A stretch of 64,000 nt of DNA from Pseudomonas sp. NFIX28 (GTDB lineage: Bacteria; Pseudomonadota; Gammaproteobacteria; Pseudomonadales; Pseudomonadaceae): NCBI RefSeq assembly GCF_900107395.1, contig NZ_FNPW01000008.1, positions 243,378 to 307,377 of the forward strand. The letters run 5' to 3'. The position numbers and the translations under genes were made by a program. The notes beneath the pieces are model-generated. The model was not told the DNA's origin and did no database searches. It was given only the letters and a program-made list of their open reading frames with translations. Positions 44,836 to 53,611 of this stretch are shown one piece after another (the stretch's first letter is position 1; the number at the start of each line of letters is the position of its first letter).

Positions 44836-45969
44836 TCATTGCCGTGCAATGTCAGCAACAATGGCAAGAGTTTCGTCGATCACGCGTTTTTCAGTATAAA
44901 AATGCGGCGAAAATCTGACTCCCGGGCCGCGAGGGATGCACACAACCTGTTGCTGCTGCAGCGCTTCATGCACCTGCCGATTATCGATGCCATCGATACT
45001 GAACGAGAGAATTCCACCGCGCCGTGCGGGATTGAGCGGGGTATGCAGGCGTATCCCGGGTATCGCACTCAAGCCTTCCTGAAGCCACTGGACCCGTTCG
45101 GCGATCAAGGCGGCCACTTGCTCCATGCCCACTTCTTCCAATAACGACAGGCTTGCTTCCAGAGCCATGGCGCCGAGCATGTTCGGGCTGCCGCACTCGA
45201 AACGCCGGGCGCTCTTGGCCGGCTCCCATTCGTTGCGGCTGTAGTCGCCCATGTGTTCGAGCATGTGCCAGCCGAATTCGTGGAGCTTGAGCTGCGCGCG
45301 CAGATCGCTGCGGCAATAGAACACGCCGAGGCCTTCAGGGCCGAGCAGCCATTTATGGCCATCGGCCATGGCGAAATCGCATTGATAGGCCTGGACATCG
45401 AAAGGTTGCGCGCCCAGCTGCTGGATGGCGTCGATGCAGAACAGCACGTTCTGCTGTTTGCAGCCGGCGCCCAGGCGTTGCAGGTCCAGGCGCAGGCCGC
45501 TGGCGAACTGCACCGCGCTGATCGCCATCAGCCGGGTGCGCGGTCCGCAGGCGGCCAGCAGCGCACCTTCCGGATCATCGCCCTTGAGGCTGACCTGCAG
45601 CACCTCCACGCCCTGGCCGGCCAGGGCTTCCCAGACGATACGGTTGGAGGGAAATTCCTCGTCGCTGATGACGATCTGGTCACCTTTTTCCCAGGCCAGG
45701 CCAAAAGCGACGAATGACAATGCTTCCGAAGTATTTTTGACCAGCGCGATGTCATCCGTTGACGGTGCATTTAGCAGGCGCATCAGGCGTTCGCGCAGGC
45801 GTTGCTCAAGGGCCATCCAGTCCGAATAGTCCCGCGCGCCCAGTAAAACGTTCTCCTTGGCGAAGCGCGCCACGGCTTCGGCGGCCCGGTTCGGCCAGGG
45901 TGCGACCGCCGCATGATTCAAATAACGCAGGCCCGGGGCCTGTACAAATTCATCAAGAAACATAGTCAT
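44836..45969 (-). CDS. Class V aminotransferase-fold PLP enzyme (cysteine-desulfurase-like)
   Basis: A 377-residue fold-type I PLP enzyme. The N-terminal YLNHAAVAPWPNRAAEAV, LVKNTSEALSFVAFGLAW for phosphate binding, the Asp in FCIDAIQQLGA, and the PLP Lys in MADGHKWLLGPEGLGVFY are in place. The general base and Lys mark the aminotransferase V/kynureninase-like group, but the active-site Cys loop of true IscS-type enzymes is not obvious, so reaction and substrate are open. Two ATG codons (45969 and 45963) are possible. It is divergent from a TetR regulator. Confidence 0.85.
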   Translation of the reverse strand: MTMFLDEFVQAPGLRYLNHAAVAPWPNRAAEAVARFAKENVLLGARDYSDWMALEQRLRERLMRLLNAPSTDDIALVKNTSEALSFVAFGLAWEKGDQIVISDEEFPSNRIVWEALAGQGVEVLQVSLKGDDPEGALLAACGPRTRLMAISAVQFASGLRLDLQRLGAGCKQQNVLFCIDAIQQLGAQPFDVQAYQCDFAMADGHKWLLGPEGLGVFYCRSDLRAQLKLHEFGWHMLEHMGDYSRNEWEPAKSARRFECGSPNMLGAMALEASLSLLEEVGMEQVAALIAERVQWLQEGLSAIPGIRLHTPLNPARRGGILSFSIDGIDNRQVHEALQQQQVVCIPRGPGVRFSPHFYTEKRVIDETLAIVADIARQ

Positions 45970-46047
45970 GGTCGGATGATCCGTGCATTTTGGCGCAATT
46001 TAGGCATAATACGCGGCTTCGATTTTGACCCCGACAGACCTTTTCTT

Positions 46048-46686
46048 ATGCAGAAAGAACCTCGTAAGGTCCGTGAGTTTCGTCGCCGCGAGCAAGAAAT
46101 TCTCGATACCGCGCTCAAGCTGTTCCTCGATCAAGGTGAAGACAGCGTCACCGTCGAGATGATCGCTGATGCCGTTGGTATCGGCAAAGGGACCATTTAC
46201 AAGCACTTCAAGTCCAAGGCGGAGATTTATCTGCGCCTGATGCTCGATTACGAGCGCGACCTGAACGAGCTGCTGCACTCTGCCGACGTCGACAAGGATA
46301 AGGAAGCCCTGTCCCGGGCCTACTTCGAATTCCGCATGCGTGATCCACAGCGTTACCGGCTGTTCGATCGCCTGGAAGAGAAGGTGGTCAAGGGCAACCA
46401 GGTTCCGGAAATGGTCGAGGAGCTGCACAAGATCCGTGCTTCCAACTTCGAACGCCTGACCTTGTTGATCAAGGGCCGCATCAGCGAAGGCAAGCTCGAG
46501 GACGTGCCGCCTTACTTCCATTATTGCGCGTCCTGGGCGCTGGTGCATGGCGCGGTGGCGCTGTACCACTCGCCGTTCTGGAGCAACGTGCTGGAAGACC
46601 AGGAAGGCTTCTTCCAGTTCCTGATGGACATCGGCGTGCGCATGGGCAACAAGCGCAAGCGCGATCCCGATACCTCCGGCAGCTGA
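46048..46686 (+). CDS. TetR family transcriptional regulator
   Basis: A 212-residue repressor with an N-terminal helix-turn-helix (REQEILDTALKLFLDQGEDSVTVEMIADAVGIGKGTIYKHFKSK, about residues 10-55, quoted in part by position) and a helical ligand-binding part. ATG 46048 starts MQKEPRKVREF, and longer open frame upstream is unsupported. Only 78 bases separate it from the divergent aminotransferase gene, so it may control that gene, itself, or both; the ligand is unknown. From memory a similar regulator (PA2957) lies near tatD in P. aeruginosa. Confidence 0.9.
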   Translation: MQKEPRKVREFRRREQEILDTALKLFLDQGEDSVTVEMIADAVGIGKGTIYKHFKSKAEIYLRLMLDYERDLNELLHSADVDKDKEALSRAYFEFRMRDPQRYRLFDRLEEKVVKGNQVPEMVEELHKIRASNFERLTLLIKGRISEGKLEDVPPYFHYCASWALVHGAVALYHSPFWSNVLEDQEGFFQFLMDIGVRMGNKRKRDPDTSGS

Positions 46687-46764
46687 TTCATTCAGTCGCC
46701 TTATGGCGCCATGATTTCTCTATATGGCGCAGTGTCCCAGGAATATACTCAGGCATGGGGCTTG

Positions 46765-46794
46765 CCAAAACCTGATTTTTGAGTCAGGTTTTGG
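46765..46794 (+). terminator. Perfect 11-bp hairpin between the TetR and moaA genes
   Basis: CCAAAACCTGA and TCAGGTTTTGG form a perfect stem with the loop TTTTTGAG. It may end the TetR transcript, though no T-run follows the stem; it could also act in the moaA leader, 32 bases before the moaA start. Confidence 0.55.
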
Positions 46795-46825
46795 TCGGTT
46801 CACTCTTCCTTCGCCGGAGTCATCC

Positions 46826-47794
46826 ATGATCGTTGACCGTCAAGGCAGGCGTTTTCGCAACCTGCGTATCAGCCTGACTTCTGCCTGCAACTATGCCTGT
46901 ACCTACTGCGTGCCCAACGGCAAGCGGCTGGTGGCTGCCCAGGACGAGTTGTCGGCCGAGGCGATGGCACGCGGCGTGGCCTACCTGATCGAGGCGGCCG
47001 GCATCGAGCGCCTGCGCATCACCGGCGGCGAGCCCCTGGTCAGCCCCAAGCTCGAAACCTTCATGGGCGCGGTGGGGCAGATGGGCCTGGAAGACATCAG
47101 CCTGACCACCAACGGCCAGTTGCTGGCGCGCAAGCTGCCGCTGCTGGTGGATGCCGGTATCCGGCGCATCAACGTTTCCCTCGACACCCTGGACGCCTCG
47201 GCTTTTCGCAGTATCGCCCGTGGCGGCGACCTGGCCACCGTGCTCGACGGCATGGACCAGGCTCGCGCGGCGGGCCTGAAAATCAAGGTCAACATGGTGC
47301 CGCTGCGGGGGCAGAACCTCGATCAGGTGATGCCGCTGCTCGACTACTGCCTGGAGCGTGGCTATGAGCTGCGCTTTATCGAACTGATGCGCATGGGCCA
47401 CCTGGCCAACGATTCCAATGCATTCCTGCAGCAGTTCGTCAGCCTCCAGCAACTGTTGAGCCTGATTGGCGAGCGCTACGAATACCTGCAGGCCGAGGCG
47501 CCGGTGGACGCCACGGCGGTGCGTTATGAAATTCCGGGGCTGGGCCATTTTGGCGTGATCGCCAACGAAAGCGTGCCGTTCTGCCGGACCTGCTCGCGCC
47601 TGCGGCTGTCGTCCACCGGCTGGCTGCACGGTTGCCTGTCGTCGAGCAACCGGCACTACGTCGGCGACCTGCTGGACAAGCCGCGCCATCAAGCCTTGCC
47701 GGCCTTGCAGCGCCTGTTGGTCAAGGCCTTGGGTGACAAGCAGGATGTGGCGTTTTCCGGCGGCGCGACGGTGATGAAAATCATCGGCGGCTAA
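46826..47794 (+). CDS. moaA: GTP 3',8-cyclase MoaA (molybdenum cofactor synthesis)
   Basis: A 322-residue radical-SAM enzyme for the first step of molybdopterin synthesis. The N-terminal cluster motif CNYACTYC, the SAM/GTP text LRITGGEPLVSPKLE, and the C-terminal second cluster with Cys in FCRTCSRLRLSSTG and HGCLSS are all present; the end GG (VMKIIGG) is the typical MoaA tail. ATG 46826 follows a GGAG-containing stretch. Pseudomonas often has more than one moaA copy. It could supply cofactor to enzymes such as the IorAB hydroxylase 20 kb away. Confidence 0.92.
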   Translation: MIVDRQGRRFRNLRISLTSACNYACTYCVPNGKRLVAAQDELSAEAMARGVAYLIEAAGIERLRITGGEPLVSPKLETFMGAVGQMGLEDISLTTNGQLLARKLPLLVDAGIRRINVSLDTLDASAFRSIARGGDLATVLDGMDQARAAGLKIKVNMVPLRGQNLDQVMPLLDYCLERGYELRFIELMRMGHLANDSNAFLQQFVSLQQLLSLIGERYEYLQAEAPVDATAVRYEIPGLGHFGVIANESVPFCRTCSRLRLSSTGWLHGCLSSSNRHYVGDLLDKPRHQALPALQRLLVKALGDKQDVAFSGGATVMKIIGG

Positions 47795-47819
47795 GCGTTC
47801 TCCCTGATTCCCGTCTCTC

Positions 47820-47953
47820 TGTAGCCGCTGCCGCAGGCTGCGATCGAGGGCGCAGCCCTCGCCAATCCAGGCGACCCATTTCTCTCCAGCCAATAGCCTT
47901 CACCAGGTTTGTGGCTGCTGCGCAGCCATTCGCAGCCTGCGGCAGCGGCTACA
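47820..47953. repeat. REPIN: inverted pair of REP elements, type 1
   Basis: Two 23-base REP elements, starting TGTAGCCGCTGCCGCAGG at 47820-47842 and its exact complement at 47931-47953, face each other around about 88 bases. The same pair occurs at 56919-57019. Such elements are dispersed in fluorescent pseudomonads by RAYT transposases. It lies between moaA and the lipoprotein gene. Confidence 0.85.
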
Positions 47954-48028
47954 GGCGCCTGAGCTGGCGCGGAAGCTGCATCTCGTGGCCATTCGCCGGT
48001 TTTCCGTCACCGGCTTCTGGAGGGAAGG

Positions 48029-48631
48029 ATGCGTAGCCTGGTTTTGCTGCTGGCTTTTTTGGGGCTCGGCGGCTGCATGAATGTCAGCGATATGGGCGAG
48101 GGCGTTCGCTATCACATGAGTGATGCGGGTTTCCTCGATCACAGTAATACCCAGCGCTCCAACTCGTTCCGCGTTCAGCCGGACTCGTTCATTTTCATCG
48201 CCCAGGGCGCCTTTGTGCCGCCGGGCAGCGCCTACCCGCGGCCCAATGTGGTGGCCGAGGAAGCCTTCAAGGGCTTTATCGAATATTTCCCCATGGTCCG
48301 CCGCGCCCGGGCTCCGGAGGGCCTGGAGCAGGCCATGGCCGAGGCTCGCGAGGTGGGGGCGCATTACCTGCTGTACACCCGTTTCGCCAAGGCCGACGAC
48401 CGCATCGGCAACTCCGATGAATGGTTCGACCAGGAAGCCGTGGATCGCCTGGGGATCGACAACGGCGTGATTCAGATCATGCTGATCGAGACCAGTACCC
48501 AATACCTGGTCGACACGGCGCGCATTCGCAGTCGTGGCGGTTTACTGACGTTCCACGACAAAAAGCCGGAAGAACTGCTTGGCGCGCCGCTCGAACAATA
48601 CGCCCGCAGCCTGTTAGGCTTGAGCGATTAA
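48029..48631 (+). CDS. DUF4823-type lipoprotein
   Basis: A 200-residue lipoprotein: signal peptide with lipobox LGGC, the lipidated Cys at about residue 16, followed by a periplasmic domain. The text DAGFLDHSNTQRSNSFRVQPDSFIFIAQGAFVPPGS fits what I recall for the DUF4823 family. The residue after Cys is Met, which should allow transfer to the outer membrane. GGAGGGAAGG precedes the ATG. It is 21 bases upstream of the DUF1285 gene and probably cotranscribed. Function unknown. Confidence 0.82.
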   Translation: MRSLVLLLAFLGLGGCMNVSDMGEGVRYHMSDAGFLDHSNTQRSNSFRVQPDSFIFIAQGAFVPPGSAYPRPNVVAEEAFKGFIEYFPMVRRARAPEGLEQAMAEAREVGAHYLLYTRFAKADDRIGNSDEWFDQEAVDRLGIDNGVIQIMLIETSTQYLVDTARIRSRGGLLTFHDKKPEELLGAPLEQYARSLLGLSD

Positions 48632-48652
48632 GCCAAGCACGAGGAGAGCAGC

Positions 48653-49216
48653 ATGAGTGGTCCGGGCAAAGCCAACGATCTGTTGGCGCAGATTCCCAAG
48701 GCCGAGAAGGGCCTGCCACCGGTCCACCTGTGGAACCCCGACTTCTGTGGCGATATCGACATGCGTATCGCCCGCGACGGCACCTGGTATTACCTGGGCA
48801 CGCCCATTGGCCGCAAGCCGATGGTCAAGCTGTTCTCCACCATCATTCGCCGCGACGGCGACGACTACTTCCTGATCACCCCCGTGGAAAAGGTTGGCAT
48901 CAAGGTCGATGGCGCGCCCTTTGTCGCCGTCACCCTGGAGGTCGAAGGGGAGGGCGAGGCTCAAGTCCTGCGCTTTACCACCAATGTCGACGAGCAGCTC
49001 AGCGCCGGCAGCGAGCATCCGCTGCGCGTGGTGATCGACCCGCAGACCCAGGAGCCGGCGCCTTACGTTCATGTGCGCAGCAACCTGGAAGCGCTGGTAC
49101 ACCGCAACGTGTTCTACCAACTGGTGGAGCTGGCGGTGAGCCGTCCGATCGACGGTCAGAACTGGCTGGGCGTGTGGAGCGGCGGGGTGTTCTTCCCGAT
49201 TGGCCTGGAGCCCTGA
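48653..49216 (+). CDS. DUF1285 family protein
   Basis: A 187-residue soluble protein matching DUF1285: PPVHLWNPDFCGDIDMRIARDGTWYYLGTPIGRKPMVKLFS, quoted here only by its first and last parts, followed by FLITPVEKVGIKVDGAPFVAV. No enzyme motif is evident, and the function of the family is not known to me. A GAGGAG site lies before the ATG. It follows the lipoprotein gene and precedes the GntR gene. Confidence 0.88.
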   Translation: MSGPGKANDLLAQIPKAEKGLPPVHLWNPDFCGDIDMRIARDGTWYYLGTPIGRKPMVKLFSTIIRRDGDDYFLITPVEKVGIKVDGAPFVAVTLEVEGEGEAQVLRFTTNVDEQLSAGSEHPLRVVIDPQTQEPAPYVHVRSNLEALVHRNVFYQLVELAVSRPIDGQNWLGVWSGGVFFPIGLEP

Positions 49217-49222
49217 GGCCGG

Positions 49223-49262
49223 AAATATCTTGTTGATCGAATAAATATCTTGCGACGAAGAT
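49223..49262 (+). promoter_or_regulatory. Repeats in the GntR operon promoter, candidate operator
   Basis: AAATATCTTG occurs twice, at 49223-49232 and 49243-49252, exactly 20 bases apart (two helical turns). The second copy also starts the inverted repeat ATCTT-GCGACG-AAGAT. They lie just before the GntR gene, so they may be its operator. Confidence 0.45.
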
Positions 49263-49286
49263 CCTGTTTCGGGTATCAATTTGTAC

Positions 49287-50000
49287 ATGATTAGACATGT
49301 TCGATTTGACAAGAAAAAACGCGTGGTCGATGAGCTGATCCGACGCATCGAAAGCGGCCTCATGGAGGACGGTTTCCAGCTGCCGGGCGAGCATCAGTTG
49401 GCCCAGGAATTCTCGGTGAGTCGTGGCACCTTGCGCGAGGCCCTGGCCGAGCTCAAGCGCCGTAACTACATCGCCACCCAGAGCGGGGTCGGCTCCATCG
49501 TCACCTTTGACGGTGTGGTGCTGGACCAGCAAAACGGCTGGGCCCAGGCCCTGGCGGACAGCGGGGCGCTGATCAACACCGAGGTGCTGCGCCTGGAGGC
49601 GGTGCAACGTCCCGACCTGTTCAGCCGTTTCGGTACCGACCAATTCATTGCCCTGGACCGACGCCGGCGCTCTACCGACGGCACTGTGGTTTCCCTTGAG
49701 CGTTCCCTGATGCCTGCCACCGGAGGCCTGGAGAGCCTGCCGCGAGTAGGGCTGATCGATGATTCCCTGACCATTACCCTGGCCGCCTACGGCTACATCG
49801 GTGAGCGCGGCGATCAATGGATCGGCGCCGAGCCACTGGGGGAAGAAGAGGCACGACTGCTGGGGCGTCCGACCGGCAGTGTGTTTCTCAAGGCACTGCG
49901 CACCACCTATGACCGCCGCGGGCGTTTCATGGAACAGGTGGAAAGTTTTCTCGACCCGCTGCACTTTCGCCTGCACCTGGAATTCGGAGCGCAGAAATGA
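49287..50000 (+). CDS. GntR family (HutC/UTRA type) transcriptional regulator
   Basis: A 237-residue regulator with an N-terminal winged helix (KKRVVDELIRRIESGLMEDG, then LPGEHQLAQEFSVSRGTLREAL) and a C-terminal UTRA-like effector domain. ATG 49287 is the likely start; a TTG at 49281 is an alternative, and no strong ribosome site is visible. It overlaps the ADP-ribosylglycohydrolase-like gene by four bases (ATGA). It corresponds to YegW in the E. coli yegTUVW operon and probably represses this operon until its nucleoside-like ligand binds. Confidence 0.88.
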   Translation: MIRHVRFDKKKRVVDELIRRIESGLMEDGFQLPGEHQLAQEFSVSRGTLREALAELKRRNYIATQSGVGSIVTFDGVVLDQQNGWAQALADSGALINTEVLRLEAVQRPDLFSRFGTDQFIALDRRRRSTDGTVVSLERSLMPATGGLESLPRVGLIDDSLTITLAAYGYIGERGDQWIGAEPLGEEEARLLGRPTGSVFLKALRTTYDRRGRFMEQVESFLDPLHFRLHLEFGAQK

Positions 50001-50995
50001 CCCCGCTGGATCGCGCGCTGGGCGCCTTTTACGGGCTGGCCCTGGGCGATGCCCTGGGCATGCCGACCCAGTCCTTGAGCCGGCAGCAGATCAAGCAGCG
50101 TTTCGGCGCCATCCATCGCCTGGAAGACGCCGGCCCCGACCAGCCGATTGCCGCCAACATGCCCAAGGGCTCGATCACCGACGACACCGAGCAGGCGATC
50201 CTGGTCGGCGACCTGCTGCTGGCGGGTAAGGGCCGGATCGAACCGGCGGCGCTGGCCCACAGCCTGATCGAGTGGGAAGCGGCAATGCAGGCCAAGGGTT
50301 CCCGGGACCTGCTGGGGCCTTCGACCAAGCGCGCGATCGAGATGATTCTCGCCGGGCATACCACCGAAGAAGCCGGGCGTTATGGCAGCACCAACGGCGC
50401 GGCGATGCGTATCACCCCGGTGGGCATCGCGGCGAATGTCGAGGATGCCCAGGCCTTTATCCGCGCCGTGGTCGAGGCCTGCCAGGTCACCCATAACACC
50501 ACGCTGGGCATCTCCAGCGCGGCGGCGGTGGCAGCGGTGGTGTCCGCCGGGATCAATGGCGTGCCGCTGGGCGACGCCTTGCAGGTCGGCGTGCAGACTG
50601 CCCTGGAGGCGGAGCGACATGGCCACTGGGTGGCCGGTGGCCGCATTGCCACGCGCATCAGTTGGGCGCGCACCCTCAGCGTCGAGAGCGACAAGGCATT
50701 GCTGGCCGATCTGCTGTATGACCTGATCGGCACCTCGGTCGCGTCCCAGGAATCGGTGGTGGTGTCCTTTGCCCTGGCGCATCAGGTGGCCATCGGCGAG
50801 CTGCAAGCGTTCGAAGCGCTGTGCATGGCCGCGAGCCTGGGGGGCGATACCGATACCATTGCCGCCATGCTTGGTGCGATGCTCGGTGCCTGCCAAGGCA
50901 TGGCCGGCTGGCCGGCCGCCTTGATCGAGCAGGTCAAGCAGGTCAACGACCTGGATCTCGAGCCTCTGGTGCAGGGCTTGCTGGCCTTGCGTTGA
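49997..50995 (+). CDS. ADP-ribosylglycohydrolase-like protein (YegU-like)
   Basis: A 332-residue all-helical DraG-fold hydrolase with the metal-binding motifs GLALGDALGMP near the N-terminus, GSITDDTEQA around residue 60, and ASLGGDTDTIAAM near 275. These hold the two magnesium ions of the family, so it looks active. The gene context (GntR regulator, NCS1 permease, PfkB kinase) argues for N-glycosidic cleavage of a small nucleoside-like compound rather than removal of ADP-ribose from protein. This is inferred from the E. coli YegU parallel. Confidence 0.88.
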   Translation: MTPLDRALGAFYGLALGDALGMPTQSLSRQQIKQRFGAIHRLEDAGPDQPIAANMPKGSITDDTEQAILVGDLLLAGKGRIEPAALAHSLIEWEAAMQAKGSRDLLGPSTKRAIEMILAGHTTEEAGRYGSTNGAAMRITPVGIAANVEDAQAFIRAVVEACQVTHNTTLGISSAAAVAAVVSAGINGVPLGDALQVGVQTALEAERHGHWVAGGRIATRISWARTLSVESDKALLADLLYDLIGTSVASQESVVVSFALAHQVAIGELQAFEALCMAASLGGDTDTIAAMLGAMLGACQGMAGWPAALIEQVKQVNDLDLEPLVQGLLALR

Positions 50996-51155
50996 CTGCG
51001 ACTGGCCGCATGGCCAAGGCTCCCGCGACCTGCGCGCGAGTCCGTCGCTGCAGCATTTTTGCCATGGATAGCAGGAACACGGCGAGGAGTGCCGGGATGT
51101 CTGATCGACTTCCGAAATTGCCGACAATCACAACAAGGCAACAGGAGTTTTCTTC

Positions 51156-52622
51156 ATGAGTGCATCGAACCCCGGGCAAAGCGCCGGGCAGCTGGAAACC
51201 CGCGGCATCGAGCCGGTGCCGGAAGGCGAGTGCAACGGCCATCCGCTGCAACTGTTCTGGGTCTGGTTCGCCGCCAACATCAGCATCCTCGGCTTGCCAC
51301 TGGGCGCGACCCTGGTGGCCTTTCGTGGCCTGTCGATCTGGCAGGCGATCATCGTCGCCATCCTCGGCGCCGCCGGTTCGTTCGCGGTGGTGGGGATCAT
51401 TTCCATCGCCGGCCGTCGCGGGCGGGCGCCGAGCCTGACGCTGTCGCGGGCGATCTTCGGCGTGCGCGGCAATATCGGCCCGACCCTGATATCGCTGATG
51501 TCGCGGGTGGGCTGGGAAACCGTCAACACCACCACTGCCGCCTTCGTCCTGTTGTCGCTGTGCTCGATCCTGTTCGGCTCGCCGGTGGAGGCCAAGAGCG
51601 CGCCGCTGCTGACCCTGGTGTTCATCGGGATTTTCGTGCTGCTGACCCTGGCCGTCTCCGGCCTCGGTCACGCGACCCTGCTGGTGATCCAGAAGTGGGC
51701 CACCTATGTGTTCGGCGCGCTGAACCTTTTGGTGGGTGGCTTCCTCTGCGCCACCATCGACTGGAGCGCGGTGTTCAACGCCACCCCGGCGCCATTGAGC
51801 GCAATGATCATCGGTATCGGCACCATGGCCGCGGGCACCGGTATCGGCTGGGCCAATACCGGTGCCGACATGTCGCGCTACCAGCACAGCAGCGTCAAGG
51901 CCTCGCGCCTGGTGGCGTCGGCGGCCTTCGGTGCCGGCATTCCGCTGGTGCTGCTGATTACCCTGGGCGGCCTGCTGTCGGTGGGCAACGATGACCTGGC
52001 CTCGGCCACCGACCCGATCGTGGCGATTCGCGACATGCTGCCGACCTGGATGGCGGTGCCGTACCTGATCACCGCTTTCGGCGGCCTGCTGCTGTCGAAC
52101 AACCTGTCGGTGTACTCGGCCGGCCTGACCACCCTGACCCTGGGGCTCAAGGTCAAGCGGGTGTACGCGGTGGTGGTGGACATCGTGGCGATCTTCGCCG
52201 GCTCGATCTACTTCATGCTGATTGCCGAGAGTTTCTACGGGCCATTCATTACCTTCATTTCCTTGCTGGCAGTGCCTCTCACCGCCTGGGTCGGGATCTT
52301 CGTGGTCGACCTGATCCATCGTCACTACTACAGCCCCAAGGACCTGCTGGACGTCAGCCCGAGCAGCGCCTACTGGTATCTCGGCGGTGTCGAATGGCGG
52401 GCCTGCGGTGCCTGGGTGCTGGCCATAGCGCTGGGGTTCAGCTTCACCACCATCGGCACCACCGCCGACAACGTCTGGTTCGCCGGACCGTTGGCCGATT
52501 CCTGGCTGGGCCATAACGGCCTGGGCTGGATCGTCACCTTCCTGGTGGCCGGTGGGGTGTATGCCGTGTTGGGCGGGGCCCGGGACCGCCGCGCCGCCTT
52601 TGTTGAGAATGCCAATGCCTAG
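51156..52622 (+). CDS. NCS1 family purine/cytosine-type permease
   Basis: A 488-residue inner-membrane transporter with about twelve helices. NCS1 marks include PLGATLVAFRGLSIWQAIIVAILGAAGS in part, and MAAGTGIGWANTGADMSRYQ. The family imports nucleobases, hydantoins or thiamine-like compounds with protons or sodium. It follows the glycohydrolase-like gene by about 160 bases and overlaps the PfkB kinase gene by eight bases. It takes the place of the MFS nucleoside transporter YegT of E. coli. Substrate unknown. Confidence 0.88.
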   Translation: MSASNPGQSAGQLETRGIEPVPEGECNGHPLQLFWVWFAANISILGLPLGATLVAFRGLSIWQAIIVAILGAAGSFAVVGIISIAGRRGRAPSLTLSRAIFGVRGNIGPTLISLMSRVGWETVNTTTAAFVLLSLCSILFGSPVEAKSAPLLTLVFIGIFVLLTLAVSGLGHATLLVIQKWATYVFGALNLLVGGFLCATIDWSAVFNATPAPLSAMIIGIGTMAAGTGIGWANTGADMSRYQHSSVKASRLVASAAFGAGIPLVLLITLGGLLSVGNDDLASATDPIVAIRDMLPTWMAVPYLITAFGGLLLSNNLSVYSAGLTTLTLGLKVKRVYAVVVDIVAIFAGSIYFMLIAESFYGPFITFISLLAVPLTAWVGIFVVDLIHRHYYSPKDLLDVSPSSAYWYLGGVEWRACGAWVLAIALGFSFTTIGTTADNVWFAGPLADSWLGHNGLGWIVTFLVAGGVYAVLGGARDRRAAFVENANA

Positions 52623-53541
52623 GATGCTGCACACCGGTCAGGTCATCGTCGATCTGGTGATGTCCGTGGAGCGCTTGCCCAGTCCTGGCGGCGATGTGCT
52701 GGCGAAATCAGCCAGCTTCGAGGCCGGCGGCGGTTTCAACGTGATGGCCGCCGCCCAGCGTAACGGCTTGCAGGTACTGTATTTGGGGCGGCACGGCAAC
52801 GGCCGCTTCGGTGACCTGGCGCGTGAGGCGATGCGCGCCGAGGGCATCCAGCTCACTCTCGAGGCCAGCCGTACCGAAGACACAGGCTTGTGCGTGGCGC
52901 TGACCGAGGCCACGGCCGAACGCAGTTTCATTTCCTACATCGGTGCCGAAGGCCAGCTGTCCGCCGAGGACCTGGCCGATGTCGCGGTGCAGGCCGACGA
53001 CGCGGTCTATGTCAGTGGCTACAGCCTGCTGCATGACGGCAAGGCCGAGGCGTTGCTGGACTGGCTGCTGGCCTTGCCACGAGCGATCCGCGTGGTGTTC
53101 GACCCGGGCCCCCTGGTGGATTCGCCAGACAGCGCGGCGATGCGCCGGCTGCTGCCGCGTATCGATATCTGGACCAGCAACAGCGTCGAGGCCTTGCGCT
53201 TCACCGGCGCCTCGACCATCGCCCAAGCCCTGCAACGCCTGCATGAAGGGCTGCCGCAGGAGGTGTTGTTGGTGGTCAGGGACGGGCCGCAGGGGTGCTG
53301 GGTCAGCCAGCATGGCGATAGCGTCCATGTGCCGGGCTTCAAGGTCCAGGCGGTGGACAGCAACGGTGCCGGCGATGCCCATGCCGGGGTCTTCGTCGCC
53401 GCCCTGGCGCAAGGGTTCGAGCCGTTACAGGCGGCGCGCCGGGCCAACGCCGCGGCGGCCCTGGCGGTGACGCGCTGGGGACCGGCCACCGCGCCGGGCG
53501 CGGCGCAAGTGGATGCGCTGATCGACGGGCGCGGCGCCTGA
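52615..53541 (+). CDS. PfkB family carbohydrate/nucleoside kinase (YegV-like)
   Basis: A 308-residue ribokinase-fold kinase: the N-terminal GQVIVDLVMSVERLPSPGGDV and EAGGGFNVMAAAQRNG bind substrate, and the C-terminal DSNGAGDAHAGVFVAAL holds the catalytic Asp of the GAGD motif. It starts at ATG 52615 (GAG-containing site upstream), overlapping the permease gene; ATG 52624 is an alternative. Together with the glycohydrolase-like protein it could phosphorylate the sugar released from a nucleoside or the nucleoside itself. Confidence 0.88.
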   Translation: MPRMLHTGQVIVDLVMSVERLPSPGGDVLAKSASFEAGGGFNVMAAAQRNGLQVLYLGRHGNGRFGDLAREAMRAEGIQLTLEASRTEDTGLCVALTEATAERSFISYIGAEGQLSAEDLADVAVQADDAVYVSGYSLLHDGKAEALLDWLLALPRAIRVVFDPGPLVDSPDSAAMRRLLPRIDIWTSNSVEALRFTGASTIAQALQRLHEGLPQEVLLVVRDGPQGCWVSQHGDSVHVPGFKVQAVDSNGAGDAHAGVFVAALAQGFEPLQAARRANAAAALAVTRWGPATAPGAAQVDALIDGRGA

Positions 53542-53611
53542 TCACGAGCACACTCGCGCCTGCAGGAATTGCATGGGCCCCCGCAGAAGCGAGCATGCTT
53601 GCGATAGCGGG

